From Natrialbaceae archaeon AArc-T1-2 (GTDB lineage Archaea; Halobacteriota; Halobacteria; Halobacteriales; Natrialbaceae): a stretch of 64,000 bases of DNA. This document shows, one piece after another, positions 36,957-46,619 of this stretch. The notes beneath the pieces are model-generated. The model worked only from the letters and a program-made list of their open reading frames with translations. It ran no database searches and was not told where the DNA came from. The position numbers and the translations under genes were made by a program. The stretch is from assembly GCF_030273315.1 (NCBI RefSeq), contig NZ_CP127174.1, forward strand, positions 620,001 through 684,000, read 5' to 3'. The stretch's first letter is position 1. The number at the start of each line of letters is the position of its first letter.

Positions 36957-38996
36957 ATGAGTCTGAAAGTGCGAGACGAGACCGAAAGCAACGTAGGGGC
37001 CGGATCCGATCCGCTCGGCGAGAGTTTTTATCCGCTCTATACCCTGCTGTTCGACGAAAACAGCGGATTCGTCACCGACGTCAAGCGGAAACTCGCCCAG
37101 TCCCGAATGACTGACACGGTCGAGATCTACCTCTCGCGGGCGCTCGGTATCGGCGTCATCTCCGGGCTCTTGCTCTGGATTCTCGGGGTGTTGCTCGGGT
37201 ACGGCATCTTCGTCGCGTTGGACCTCGTCAGCGTCGAGACGCTGGTCGGGATGCCGGTTCAAAACGAGGCGCTCATCGCCTTCTTCGATCTGGTCCGGAT
37301 CCCGGCGCTGGTCTTCGGAGTGGGACTGGTGTTGGGAACGATCGGATTTTTACTCGGGTTCGGGGTGTTGGTCGCTGTCCCGTACTCGCGGGCGTCGGCT
37401 CGCAAACGCGAGATCAACATGCTGCTTACCGACTCGGTGTCGTTCATGTACGCACTTGCGGTCGGCGGTCTCAACCAGCTCGAGATCCTCGAGGCGATGG
37501 CCGACGCCGAAGACACCTACGGCGAGGTCTCGAAGGAGTTTCAAAACATCGTCCAGGAGACGGAGTACTTCGATATCGACTACCGGACGGCGATCCGCAA
37601 ACAGGCCCTCGAGACCCCAAGCGACGAGCTCGCCCAGTTCCTGACCGACATGCTCTCGATCATCAACAGCGGCGGCGACATGGAGAGCTTCCTCGAGGAC
37701 AAGAAAGAAAAGCACATGCGGACGGCAAAGCAGGAACAGGAGACGACACTCGACACGCTCGAGCTGTTCGGCGAGATGTACATGACGCTGTCGCTGTTTC
37801 CACTCTTGCTCATCATCCTCATGGTCATCATGCAGATCATGCCCGACGTCGACGTCTCGTCGATGATGCTGTATCTGGTCGTCTACGCGCTGATCCCGCT
37901 GACGGGGATCGGCTTTATCGTCATGGTTTCGACCGTCAAACACGACGAGCCGGGCGACGGGTTCCTCTCACGAAACGGCGACGATCGGTACGCCCAACGT
38001 GCTGCCGATCGCGGGCTTCTCGATCTCGGTCTCGTCGAGGCGTTTACCGGCGAGTACACCGTCTTCGACCGGATCAAAAAGAAGGAAGGGACCCACGAGA
38101 CGATCGCCGTCCTCCGTCGACCACACGTCTTCTTCCGTGACAACCCGACGTACACCCTCGGGCTGACGGTTCCGACGGCACTCGTCGTCGTCGTCGTGGC
38201 GATGGCAGACGGCTCGGCACCGACGTCGTGGAGCGGATTCATCGAGCGGCCGGTCTGGTCGACGGTGATCTACTTCTACGTCCCGCTGTATCTCATCACG
38301 GTCCCACTCGCCGTCTTCCGGGAGTGGAACGTTCGCTCGCGAACGTCGATCACCAACACGCTGTCGGAAGACCTCCGGAAGCTCTCGAGTGCGAACGACA
38401 CCGGACAGACGTTACTCGAGTCGCTGAAATCGACCGCGGACACCTCGAGTGGCAAACTCGCCACCGAGTTCGAGGAGATGCACACGAAGGTCAACTACGG
38501 GATGAGCCTCGGCGAGGCGATGGTCGAGTTCAACAACAAGTACCACATCCCACGGCTGGCCCGGACGGTCAAGCTCATCACCAAGGCACAGGAGGCCTCG
38601 AACGAGATTTCGGACGTCCTCCGGACGGCCGCGGCCGCAAGCGAGAACCACGACGACATCGTCCGGGATCGGAAGACGCGGACGATGATGCAAGTCGTCA
38701 TCATCGTCATGTCATTTCTGACGATGCTCGCGGTGATCGCGATTCTCCAGACGCAGTTCATCGACACGATGGCCGGGATGCAACCGGAAAACGGTGGCGG
38801 CGGTGACGAGGCCGGTCTCGAACTCGAGATCGACACCAACGAGCTGTCGTTACTGTTTTTCCACGCCGTGACGCTTCAGGCGGTGCTGGCGGGCTTTATC
38901 AGCGGCTACATCCGGGATGCGGATCTGCTGAGTGGGCTGAAGTACGCGATCGTGCTGGCGACGATCGCACTCGTCACCTGGAGTATGGTGGGCTAA
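36957..38996 (+). CDS. Type IV pilus membrane platform protein (PilC/TadC-like)
   Basis: 679 residues with two T2SS-F-type cytoplasmic domains, each followed by membrane helices (first ends about ALIPLTGIGFIVMVS, second ends about YAIVLATIALVTWSMVG). Signatures include SFMYALAVGGLNQLEILEAMAD and the duplicated counterpart LLESLKSTADTSSGKL. This duplicated form is typical of haloarchaeal pilus platforms. It would sit in the membrane above the ATPase and guide subunit incorporation. The next gene begins 1 bp after its stop. Confidence 0.93.
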   Translation: MSLKVRDETESNVGAGSDPLGESFYPLYTLLFDENSGFVTDVKRKLAQSRMTDTVEIYLSRALGIGVISGLLLWILGVLLGYGIFVALDLVSVETLVGMPVQNEALIAFFDLVRIPALVFGVGLVLGTIGFLLGFGVLVAVPYSRASARKREINMLLTDSVSFMYALAVGGLNQLEILEAMADAEDTYGEVSKEFQNIVQETEYFDIDYRTAIRKQALETPSDELAQFLTDMLSIINSGGDMESFLEDKKEKHMRTAKQEQETTLDTLELFGEMYMTLSLFPLLLIILMVIMQIMPDVDVSSMMLYLVVYALIPLTGIGFIVMVSTVKHDEPGDGFLSRNGDDRYAQRAADRGLLDLGLVEAFTGEYTVFDRIKKKEGTHETIAVLRRPHVFFRDNPTYTLGLTVPTALVVVVVAMADGSAPTSWSGFIERPVWSTVIYFYVPLYLITVPLAVFREWNVRSRTSITNTLSEDLRKLSSANDTGQTLLESLKSTADTSSGKLATEFEEMHTKVNYGMSLGEAMVEFNNKYHIPRLARTVKLITKAQEASNEISDVLRTAAAASENHDDIVRDRKTRTMMQVVIIVMSFLTMLAVIAILQTQFIDTMAGMQPENGGGGDEAGLELEIDTNELSLLFFHAVTLQAVLAGFISGYIRDADLLSGLKYAIVLATIALVTWSMVG

Positions 38997-38997
38997 C

Positions 38998-39537
38998 ATG
39001 TGTCGGGACCGACCTCAGACACCGATCTCGATCGGCGACCGCGGCCAGACGACCCAGGACTTCGCCGTCGGGATCGGCATCTTCCTGCTCGCACTCGCCT
39101 TCGCCTTTTCGTTCATCCCGACGTTCATGACGCCGTTCGAGACGCCGGTCGGCGGCGGTGAGACCGAACAGGCGGATCGGATCGCGGCGACGATCGTCGA
39201 CGACCTCTCGGTGGCCGATTCCGAGCGTCCGAATCACGTGGCCGGTGACGACCTCGAGGAGTACGAGGACAAAAACAGCAGCGAACTGGCGGACGATACC
39301 GTCCTCGGATCGGAGTTGCGAACGACCGAGGACAACGGCGACACCGTCGCGATCGATCGCGTGAACGTCACGCTGACGTCACTCGACGGAGAGGAAGTGG
39401 TGAATTCGACTGACGACAACTATCACGAGGACCTCCCGAGTTCGAGTGCCTCACGGATCGTCACCGTCGAGGACGAGGACGGAGACATCGTGGACGGCTG
39501 TGAACCGGCCTGTCGGCTCACCGTGAGGATCTGGTAA
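38998..39537 (+). CDS. Prepilin-like protein 1 (DUF7287-like)
   Basis: 179 residues. A positively charged leader ends in GDRG, followed by QTTQDFAVGIGIFLLALAFAF, i.e. a prepilin-peptidase site (cleavage after Gly) and hydrophobic H-domain. The mature part is acidic and beta-rich with two late cysteines (CEPAC). Resembles the haloarchaeal families labelled DUF7287 (name from memory). Predicted minor pilin or pseudopilin of this pilus machine; the sequence does not show whether it forms the fibre. Confidence 0.83.
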   Translation: MCRDRPQTPISIGDRGQTTQDFAVGIGIFLLALAFAFSFIPTFMTPFETPVGGGETEQADRIAATIVDDLSVADSERPNHVAGDDLEEYEDKNSSELADDTVLGSELRTTEDNGDTVAIDRVNVTLTSLDGEEVVNSTDDNYHEDLPSSSASRIVTVEDEDGDIVDGCEPACRLTVRIW

Positions 39538-39539
39538 CT

Positions 39540-40208
39540 ATGCGAGGCAACAATTCCGATCGAGGGCAGGCGTACACGCTCGAGGGACTCATCGGCGGGA
39601 TGGTCGTCCTGATGGCGGTGTTGCTGTCCCTGCAGGCGGTGGTGATCACGCCGACGACCGGCGGGACGATCGACCGGACGATCCAGGCCCAGCAACAACA
39701 GGAGGTACAGGATTCCCTGCTCGTCGCCAGCCACGCCGACGAGGCGGAGAACCTGACGCTTTCGGAGACGATCCGGTACTGGGAGAACGCGTCGGACGAT
39801 TCGGCAATCGCCTTCGAAAACGAGAGTGACCTCCCGCAGGGCGTCTACGATCCGGAGGGCTTCGAGAACGAGTCGGTACTCGGTGAGGTGCTCGGCGAAC
39901 GATTCGCCGAAGGCGACGGGCGCAACTACAACGTCGAACTGGTCTACCAGAACGAGAGCGAGCGCGTCCCCGCCGACGAGCGCATCCACCTCGTCTACCA
40001 GGGCCAACCGGACACGAACGCCTTCACCGCGAGCACGGTCGTGACGCTGTACGAAGACCAGCATCTGACGGGCAACAACGAGACTGCCATGACACTCGCA
40101 GACGTCGACGAGAAATACGAGAACGGCGACTACGAGGAGATACCGGTCCCCAACGACGGCGACGGTGACGTCTACAACGTCGTGGAGGTGCGGGTGGTCG
40201 TATGGTAA
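39540..40208 (+). CDS. Prepilin-like protein 2 (DUF7288-like)
   Basis: 222 residues. N-terminus NNSDRG then QAYTLEGLIGGMVVLMAVLLSLQAVVI gives a class III-type leader with the cut after Gly and a Glu a few residues in, as in classical pilins. The ectodomain is acidic, with several NxS/T sequons (possible N-glycosylation). It starts 2 bp after gene 1, and its end overlaps gene 3 by 7 bp, so all are co-translated. Confidence 0.83.
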   Translation: MRGNNSDRGQAYTLEGLIGGMVVLMAVLLSLQAVVITPTTGGTIDRTIQAQQQQEVQDSLLVASHADEAENLTLSETIRYWENASDDSAIAFENESDLPQGVYDPEGFENESVLGEVLGERFAEGDGRNYNVELVYQNESERVPADERIHLVYQGQPDTNAFTASTVVTLYEDQHLTGNNETAMTLADVDEKYENGDYEEIPVPNDGDGDVYNVVEVRVVVW

Positions 40209-41056
40209 GCGACCTCTCCAACCGAGATCGCGACCGCGGCCAGTTGATCCTCATCGGCGGGATCACCCTCGCGTTCGTCATTCTCGGCATCGTCGTCGTC
40301 TTCAACGGCGTGTTGTTCACCCAGACGATGGCCTCGAGTTCGACGACGGAGACGACGGACGTCGAGGTCGCCGAGTACGAGATCAGACAGAGCGTGCAAG
40401 GGACGGTCCAGCGGACGAACCTGGACGACGGGAGCGATCTGACTGATGCTGAAGAGCGATTAGTACCGCCGTATCGGAACGCAACGGTCGGTGATCGGCC
40501 ATCGATAGTGGACGTTACGGAAGTCGAAATCGATGAAGACGCGCAGTGGTATCGGTCGACGCTCGAAGAGGGTGAGGTCTTCAACGCCACGGATGATCAC
40601 GAGGATCGAACCGAACAGCATGTCGGTCGCTTCGCGCTACTGATCGACACGGACGACGACGGCGATCTAACCTTCAGCGTAGACGGCGAAGATGTCGATG
40701 TCGAACACGATAACGAGCAAATAGATATCGTGACCGGTTGTGAACTCGAGTACGAGGATCAGGACGTCGTCGAGATCGACTTCGTCGCCGGAACGACGAA
40801 CGCGTCGGAGTTAGATGGTGACTGTGATGACCTCGATCTGATCGATCCATCCGACGAAATTGAGACGATCGAATTCGATGACGATACTGACGATATCGGC
40901 ATGTACGAAATCGTCGCGAAGGGTAATGGCGACCTCACACCGGACATCGGTGGCGACGACGCAGTGTGGCAAGCCGACGTCACCTACCAGTACGACTCGA
41001 GCGACGTCACTGCCGAACGAGAAATCACGGTCGACATCTACGGTGATCGACGATGA
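40202..41056 (+). CDS. Prepilin-like protein 3 (DUF7261-like)
   Basis: 284 residues, the largest of the five. The leader NRDRDRG is followed by QLILIGGITLAFVILGIVVVFNG. The ectodomain is dominated by Asp/Glu and contains one Cys pair region (VTGCELEYED...DGDCDDLD). Codon usage in the second half is less GC-biased than in its neighbours. Overlaps gene 2 by 7 bp and gene 4 by 4 bp (ATGA). Probably a surface-exposed pseudopilin. Confidence 0.82.
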   Translation: MVSDLSNRDRDRGQLILIGGITLAFVILGIVVVFNGVLFTQTMASSSTTETTDVEVAEYEIRQSVQGTVQRTNLDDGSDLTDAEERLVPPYRNATVGDRPSIVDVTEVEIDEDAQWYRSTLEEGEVFNATDDHEDRTEQHVGRFALLIDTDDDGDLTFSVDGEDVDVEHDNEQIDIVTGCELEYEDQDVVEIDFVAGTTNASELDGDCDDLDLIDPSDEIETIEFDDDTDDIGMYEIVAKGNGDLTPDIGGDDAVWQADVTYQYDSSDVTAEREITVDIYGDRR

Positions 41057-41526
41057 GACGACGAGACGACCGGGCGGTGTCGATTGCAATCACGCACGTC
41101 CTGACGATCGCGGTGACGACGATCGTGCTGGCCGGACTGTTGATGGGTGCCAGCACGGTGCTCGACAGGGAACAGACACGGAGCGGCGAGCAGTCCCTCG
41201 AGACGATCGGCGAGCGGCTGGCGACCGAACTCGAGGACGTGGATCGGCTGGCAGACGACTCCGATGACAACACCGTCACCGTCTACGCCGAGCACCCGGA
41301 GACGGTGTCGGGATCGTCGTACACGGTCGAGGTGGCCGAAGACGACGACTGTGGTGAGTTGATCGACGGGGAGTGTCTGCGACTGACCGCACACGGCGGC
41401 GGGGCGGTCGCCACCGTGCCGGTGGACACCGAGGCGGAGCTCGACCCCGACAGCAGTGCAAGCGGTGGGACGATGAACGTGAGTTACACCGGCGACGAGA
41501 TCACGATACGGAGTGAGTCGCGATGA
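41053..41526 (+). CDS. Prepilin-like protein 4 (DUF7266-like)
   Basis: 157 residues. The leader RRRDDRA is followed by VSIAITHVLTIAVTTIVLAGLLM, the DDRA-VS pattern also seen at the processing site of haloarchaeal PilA pilins. Short acidic ectodomain with one Cys pair (DDCGELIDGEC). Starts in an ATGA overlap with gene 3 and ends in one with gene 5. Confidence 0.82.
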   Translation: MRRRDDRAVSIAITHVLTIAVTTIVLAGLLMGASTVLDREQTRSGEQSLETIGERLATELEDVDRLADDSDDNTVTVYAEHPETVSGSSYTVEVAEDDDCGELIDGECLRLTAHGGGAVATVPVDTEAELDPDSSASGGTMNVSYTGDEITIRSESR

Positions 41527-42260
41527 GAGAGCAGTCGTTCGGAGACGACGAGCGTGCCGTCAGCGAGGTGATCTCGTTCGTGATGGTGTTCGGTATCATT
41601 ATCGGCTCGGTCGCCGTCCTCTCGCTCGTCGGCTTCCAGCTGGTCGAAGACTACCAGGAGAACGAACAGCTCCAGAACGCCGAACGCGGGATGACCTCCC
41701 TGGCGGCGAACGTCGACGACGTGGTCCGGTACGACACGATCGACGAACGCTCGAGCGAGCTCGCGCTCCGGGAGGGACGGGTCGTCACCGGCGACGACGG
41801 AACGAGGCTGAACGTGACCGTCGGCGACGAGGAGGTGTTCAACGACACGCTTGGCACCTTCAGGTACGAACTCGACGGGCGGGCGATCGCGTACGACGGC
41901 GGTGGCGTGTTCCGGGCCGAAGAGAGCGGGAACGTCTCGATTTCCCAGCCCCCGATTCGGTGTGACGAGGACGTGGCCGTCGTCTCGCTGGTCGTCCTCG
42001 AAGCCGACGACCGGACCCTCCAGAGCGACGAGGTGCAGGAGTTCACGGTCAGAGAGAACGAAACCGAGGTGCACAGGACGCTCGAGGACGACGTGACCGT
42101 GAACGTCACCGTCGAGGACACCGCATACGAGACGGGCTGGGAGACAGTCCTCGGCCACGAGAACGACGACGTGGGCTGGGAGTGGGACGACGACGACACC
42201 GGCTCCTGTGACGTCGACCGCGCGACGATACGAATCGTCGCAGCCGAACTCGAGTACTGA
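41523..42260 (+). CDS. Prepilin-like protein 5 (DUF7289-like)
   Basis: 245 residues. The leader FGDDERA is followed by VSEVISFVMVFGIIIGSVAVLSLVGF, with Glu near position +3 after the predicted cut. The mature domain is beta-rich, with Cys in PPIRCDEDV and GSCDVDRA. Last gene of the seven-gene operon; only 6 bp separate its stop from the convergent gene at 42267. Confidence 0.82.
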   Translation: MREQSFGDDERAVSEVISFVMVFGIIIGSVAVLSLVGFQLVEDYQENEQLQNAERGMTSLAANVDDVVRYDTIDERSSELALREGRVVTGDDGTRLNVTVGDEEVFNDTLGTFRYELDGRAIAYDGGGVFRAEESGNVSISQPPIRCDEDVAVVSLVVLEADDRTLQSDEVQEFTVRENETEVHRTLEDDVTVNVTVEDTAYETGWETVLGHENDDVGWEWDDDDTGSCDVDRATIRIVAAELEY

Positions 42261-42266
42261 CGCCCG

Positions 42267-43388
42267 CTATCTCGTCTGTCCCGACCACGCACCGGTCAGC
42301 ATCGCTCGCAGACCGGCTCGCTCGACCAGCGCGAGAATTCGGTCGGCCCGATCCGTGCTGTCCCCGCCGGCGTCGAGATAGAGTCCGTTCGATAGCTCTC
42401 GTGGCGACTCCATCGGTGAGCCGTCGGCACACACCGGCTCGTCGTTGAGAACGGTTCCCTCATCGTCGTCGGATCGGAAGGGAACGTCGAGCCCGGAGAG
42501 ACCGCGGTCGAACAGAAATTCGACGGCGTGGACCAGCGCGGCGTCTGACTGTGCGTGGCCGATCGCTCCGATCGATCCTCGCTCGTTGAAAAATCGGACG
42601 ACGTACTCTTCGCCTTCGTCGGCGTCTCCGGCCGACCGATCGGCGGCCGGATCGGACGCGGCGTCTCCTTCCCGGTCGACCGTCGACGGATCGGCGAACT
42701 CGAGGACCGTCTCCTGGCCGTCTGCAGCGGGCGACCCGTCTGCCGAAGTTGAACCGTCGATCGCGGGCGGACTGTCGACGAGCGACACGACGAGGTGATC
42801 GAGAAACCGCTCGGTCGACACACGACAGACGTCGTCGTACCGATCACCGGCGATCGCGGTGAGGTCGTCGACGATCGACGCCTCGAGGTCGGATCGACGG
42901 ACAGCGATTCGGCGGGCCGCGAGTTCTCCCGTCTCCCCCTCGAGGCGGCGGCTCGTGGCCGTCCGGCTGACGGGTGCGAGGTCGTCTTCGCGGTCGGCGA
43001 TCGACGTGAGCGGACACGTGAGGTGGTCGGCGTCGTCGGCACCGTCGACGAGTACCAGCTGGCGGCCGTTGGTGTACAGCGTCCGGTCGACACCGGTTCG
43101 TGCCATCGCCTTCTGAAGTCGTCTCGCCCGTTCGACGTCGAGGTCGTCGGGGTAGGCCTCGACGGCGACGAAAAGCGCCGGTGTCGAATCGACGCCGAGA
43201 ACGTACTCGAGTCGCGCATCAGCGATAGTCGTATCGGTGAAACAGCTATCTGCGTGTACGTCCCATCCCAGCGCTTCGAGTAGCGGATCGACGAGCCACG
43301 ATCGGGTCTCCAGGAACGACGTCGGCGGAGACGCATCGACCAGCACGCGAATGCGGTCGACGAACGAACGGAGGTCGAGACGGTCCAT
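42267..43388 (-). CDS. HsdR_N-like (PD-(D/E)xK-fold) protein of unknown function
   Basis: 373 residues from the ATG at 43388. The N-terminal 140 residues resemble the nuclease-fold domain at the start of type I/IIG restriction subunits: FLETRSWLVDPLLEALGWDV, then a beta hairpin LEYVLGVDSTPALFVAVEAYPD and RRLQKAMARTGVDRTLYTNGRQLVLVD. The catalytic E-x-K is replaced by EAY, so cleavage is unlikely. The C-terminal half is acidic and low-complexity. It is transcribed against the pilus operon. Role unknown. Confidence 0.7.
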   Translation of the reverse strand: MDRLDLRSFVDRIRVLVDASPPTSFLETRSWLVDPLLEALGWDVHADSCFTDTTIADARLEYVLGVDSTPALFVAVEAYPDDLDVERARRLQKAMARTGVDRTLYTNGRQLVLVDGADDADHLTCPLTSIADREDDLAPVSRTATSRRLEGETGELAARRIAVRRSDLEASIVDDLTAIAGDRYDDVCRVSTERFLDHLVVSLVDSPPAIDGSTSADGSPAADGQETVLEFADPSTVDREGDAASDPAADRSAGDADEGEEYVVRFFNERGSIGAIGHAQSDAALVHAVEFLFDRGLSGLDVPFRSDDDEGTVLNDEPVCADGSPMESPRELSNGLYLDAGGDSTDRADRILALVERAGLRAMLTGAWSGQTR

Positions 43389-43512
43389 ACAGCCAATATG
43401 TCTCGACTGCGTTAAGTAGATCTCGAAAGGTATTAGATGTAAGACATGTATATTCTCAATACTGATAACTGTAGGTGAGGATTTATTGCTGGAGAGAACC
43501 GCCATCGGGCGT

Positions 43513-46290
43513 ATGTTAGGCCCGTTCCGCAGAATCATACCGAAACTCATACGACGTAGATATGCGTTAAAATTTATTATAGCGATACTGATAATTGGGG
43601 TCGCAGTCGGGGCGATCGGCTACGTGGGAACAGCACAGCTCGCGACAGAGGTCGAAGAACAGACGCACGATTACCAGACCGAGCTCGCCGGAACGGAGGC
43701 CGAAAACGTCCAGAACCACCACGAGCGGAACCTCCTGGTTACCGACATCATCGCGATGTCCGATCCGCTCGAGCCGAGCGACGACCACGACGAGTACGTC
43801 GAGGAAGCTCGGAGTTTCCTCGAAACCGAACAGAGCCGACACGCCGATACGACTCATATCCATCTCATCGATACGTCAGAGGAGCACGTTCTGGCAAGTA
43901 CTGCCGATGAGATAGACGATGAGCAGTTCGGGACGCTCGATGCGACGTGGACGGAGCCAGACCAGCTCCCACAGCGAAGCGATTCGTACTTTATCGACGT
44001 CTACGAGAATCACGACGGAGACGCCGTCGCAGCGTACGCTCGACCAGTGCCGGACGAAGACGGCGTCCAGCTGATGAGTGATCGACTCGTCGTCTACACG
44101 GTCGATTTCGACGCGTACGCCGAACACCTAACCGATGAGGACGGGGAGATCGCGTACCTGGTCGACACTGCCGACGAGCGCGTTCTCATGGATCCGACCG
44201 GTACCTCGACGTTCGAGAGCTACGAACACAGCGAGGTGGTCAGAGACGGTGCCGGCGTCGATACCGTCGAGATCGGCACCCCAGATGGCTCACTCGCCGA
44301 CTCGATCAGGTGGGCGAACGAGGGCGACAGATACGAAGACGGCGAGTATCTCGCGTCCCACGCCATCGTTCCCGGTGTCGATAACTGGTATGTGGTCGTC
44401 CATACGCCTCAGGACGAGGCATACGGCCTGATTTACACCGTTCGGGAGTGGGGCATGTACGGTTCCGTCGCGGGCCTACTTCTCGTCGTTCTCGTCGGCG
44501 GCATCATCGGACGGAACACGTCTAAATCGATCAATCGGCTCCGGAGCAGGGCGGAACGCATGGCCGACGGCGACCTCAACGTCGAGTTGGAGACGAACCG
44601 AATCGACAGCATCGGTCAGCTCTACGACGACTTTGCGACGATGCGTGACTCCTTGCGAGAACAGATCCACGAGGCACAACAGGCTCGCCAGGAGGCAGAA
44701 CAGGCACGCGAGGAGACCGAGCGAGTCAACCGCCAGCTCGAGGCGAAAGCCGACGAGTACAGCGAGGTGATGCAGACCTGTGCCGACGGCGATTTCACCG
44801 CCCGGATGAGCCCCGACGCGGACAACGAGGCCATGGCGGACATCGCCGAAGAGTTCAACGAGATGGTCGCCGAGATCGAAGAGACGACCGAGCGGATCAA
44901 AGCGTTCGCACGCGAGGTCGCGACCGCCTCCGAGCAGGTCACGGCGAGTTCCGAGGAGGTCAGATCGGCCTCCGAGCAGGTCACCGAGTCCGTCCAGGAG
45001 ATCTCCGCCGGAGCCGACGAGCAGAACGAGCACCTCCAGTCGGTCACCCACGAGATGAACGGGCTCTCGACGACGATCCAGCAGATCGCCGCCTCCTCGA
45101 ACGAGGTCGCAGAGATCGCCGCAAAGACCGCCGACGCCGGCGACCAGGGTCGAGAGGCGGCCCAGGACGCCATCGAGGGGATGCGCGAGATCGAAACCGA
45201 ATCCGACGCCGCCGTCGAGGAGTTCGAACGCCTCGAAGCGGAGATCGAACAGATCGACGACCTCCTCGAGTTCATCACCGAGGTCGCCGAGCAGACCAAC
45301 ATGCTGGCGCTGAACGCGAACATCGAGGCGGCTCGCTCCGGCGGCTCCGACGAGGGGTTCTCGGTGGTCGCCGGCGAGGTCAAAGAACTCGCCGAGGAGA
45401 CCAAAGCCGCCGCCGAGGACATCGACGACCGCCTGGCGCGCATCCAGCGCCAGAGCGAGCGGACGGCATCGGAGATCCGGGCCACGAGCGAGCACGTCTC
45501 CGAGCACGCGACGTCGGTCGAACGCGCCGTCGACGCACTCGAGGACATCGCCAAGTACGCAGCCGAAACCAACACCGGCGTCCAGGAGATCTCGGCGGCG
45601 AGCGAACAGCAAGCGGCCTCGACCCAGCAGGTCGTCGCGATGGTCGACGAGGCCGCGACGATCGCCGAAGAGACGACCGCCGAAAGCGAAACCGTCGCCG
45701 CCGCCGCCGAAGAACAGACCACGGCGCTGACGGACGTCTCACAGAGCGCAGACGAACTCGCCGACCGGGCCGTGCGACTCTCGGAGGCGCTCGACCGATT
45801 CGAAACCGATGTCGACGTCGATCGGACCGCCGACGAGTTGGATATCGACGCCACGACCGACGGGTTGGATCTCACAGCGCAGCCATTCGCGGCCAACGGT
45901 CCGGACGAGCGTGTGACTGTATCTGAGGACGAAGACGAGGACGCCCAAACGGCCGTCGACAGGACGACGCCCGGCGACGACGAGGAGCCGGCTTCCGCAC
46001 TCGACAGACTCGAGCAGATACAGACAGACGAACAGGTCCTCGACGTCGAGACGGACGCGGAGCCGATGCCCGATACCGGTATCGGTGAGCGAGACTCGCC
46101 GGACGACGCCGGCGTCGAACTGGACGGCGAGTCGATGGGCAACGACGAGGGTGAGTCGCCTGCCGAGGTTGACTCGAGCGATGACAGAACGGGCCCGACC
46201 GAACTCGACGCTGGCACCGAGACGGAGGACGAGCCGACACCCGAAGAGAACGACGACGAGGACGACGTCTTCGCGTTCGAGGACACCTGA
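43513..46290 (+). CDS. Methyl-accepting chemotaxis transducer (halobacterial Htr type)
   Basis: 925 residues. TM1 at about 18-38, an extracellular sensor of about 275 residues (PDC/Cache-like), TM2 about 315-333, a HAMP domain (INRLRSRAERMADGDLNVEL), a second HAMP-like unit (MQTCADGDFTARMS) and a long coiled coil with the signalling tip EQTNMLALNANIEAARSGG near 593-611. The tail after about 780 is 145 residues of acidic disorder. It relays ligand signals to CheA/CheW. A TTG at 43486 with GGTGAGG 5 nt upstream is an alternative start. It lies beside the pilus operon, so control of motility or pilus function is possible. Confidence 0.94.
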   Translation: MLGPFRRIIPKLIRRRYALKFIIAILIIGVAVGAIGYVGTAQLATEVEEQTHDYQTELAGTEAENVQNHHERNLLVTDIIAMSDPLEPSDDHDEYVEEARSFLETEQSRHADTTHIHLIDTSEEHVLASTADEIDDEQFGTLDATWTEPDQLPQRSDSYFIDVYENHDGDAVAAYARPVPDEDGVQLMSDRLVVYTVDFDAYAEHLTDEDGEIAYLVDTADERVLMDPTGTSTFESYEHSEVVRDGAGVDTVEIGTPDGSLADSIRWANEGDRYEDGEYLASHAIVPGVDNWYVVVHTPQDEAYGLIYTVREWGMYGSVAGLLLVVLVGGIIGRNTSKSINRLRSRAERMADGDLNVELETNRIDSIGQLYDDFATMRDSLREQIHEAQQARQEAEQAREETERVNRQLEAKADEYSEVMQTCADGDFTARMSPDADNEAMADIAEEFNEMVAEIEETTERIKAFAREVATASEQVTASSEEVRSASEQVTESVQEISAGADEQNEHLQSVTHEMNGLSTTIQQIAASSNEVAEIAAKTADAGDQGREAAQDAIEGMREIETESDAAVEEFERLEAEIEQIDDLLEFITEVAEQTNMLALNANIEAARSGGSDEGFSVVAGEVKELAEETKAAAEDIDDRLARIQRQSERTASEIRATSEHVSEHATSVERAVDALEDIAKYAAETNTGVQEISAASEQQAASTQQVVAMVDEAATIAEETTAESETVAAAAEEQTTALTDVSQSADELADRAVRLSEALDRFETDVDVDRTADELDIDATTDGLDLTAQPFAANGPDERVTVSEDEDEDAQTAVDRTTPGDDEEPASALDRLEQIQTDEQVLDVETDAEPMPDTGIGERDSPDDAGVELDGESMGNDEGESPAEVDSSDDRTGPTELDAGTETEDEPTPEENDDEDDVFAFEDT

Positions 46291-46374
46291 GAACGCCGCG
46301 CGGTCGCTGTTTTTCGTCGTATCGGGAAGTCGGCGTACGATCGAGTCTCGATCTGGCCCGGCTACGGCCGAGTA

Positions 46375-46533
46375 TCACTGGAAAGCGGAGACATCGTACT
46401 CCGCAATCTCGACAGACCCACAGGACGGACACTCCCAGTCGGTCGGCTCGAGCATCGTTCCACAGTCCCGACACTCGTAGACGACGTCGTCGCCATCGAC
46501 CAACCACCGCCGAACCGCGGTGGTGTATGACAT
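46375..46533 (-). CDS. Zinc-ribbon (rubredoxin-like) small protein, 52 residues
   Basis: 52 residues with CRDCGTM and CPSCGSVE, a C-x2-C-x11-C-x2-C zinc ribbon. The order is basic start (TTAVRRWLVDGDDVVYE), zinc ribbon, then a short acidic end. Such single-ribbon proteins are common in haloarchaea and may bind nucleic acid or proteins. The complete frame and cysteine spacing support it, although it is very short and stands alone. Confidence 0.72.
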   Translation of the reverse strand: MSYTTAVRRWLVDGDDVVYECRDCGTMLEPTDWECPSCGSVEIAEYDVSAFQ

Positions 46534-46619
46534 ACGTTCGTGCTTTCGAAGGCATCATGAAGGCTGTTCGGCCTTCACCTGCGCGTTGGCCAGTGCACGT
46601 GCATGTGACGACGATCACG

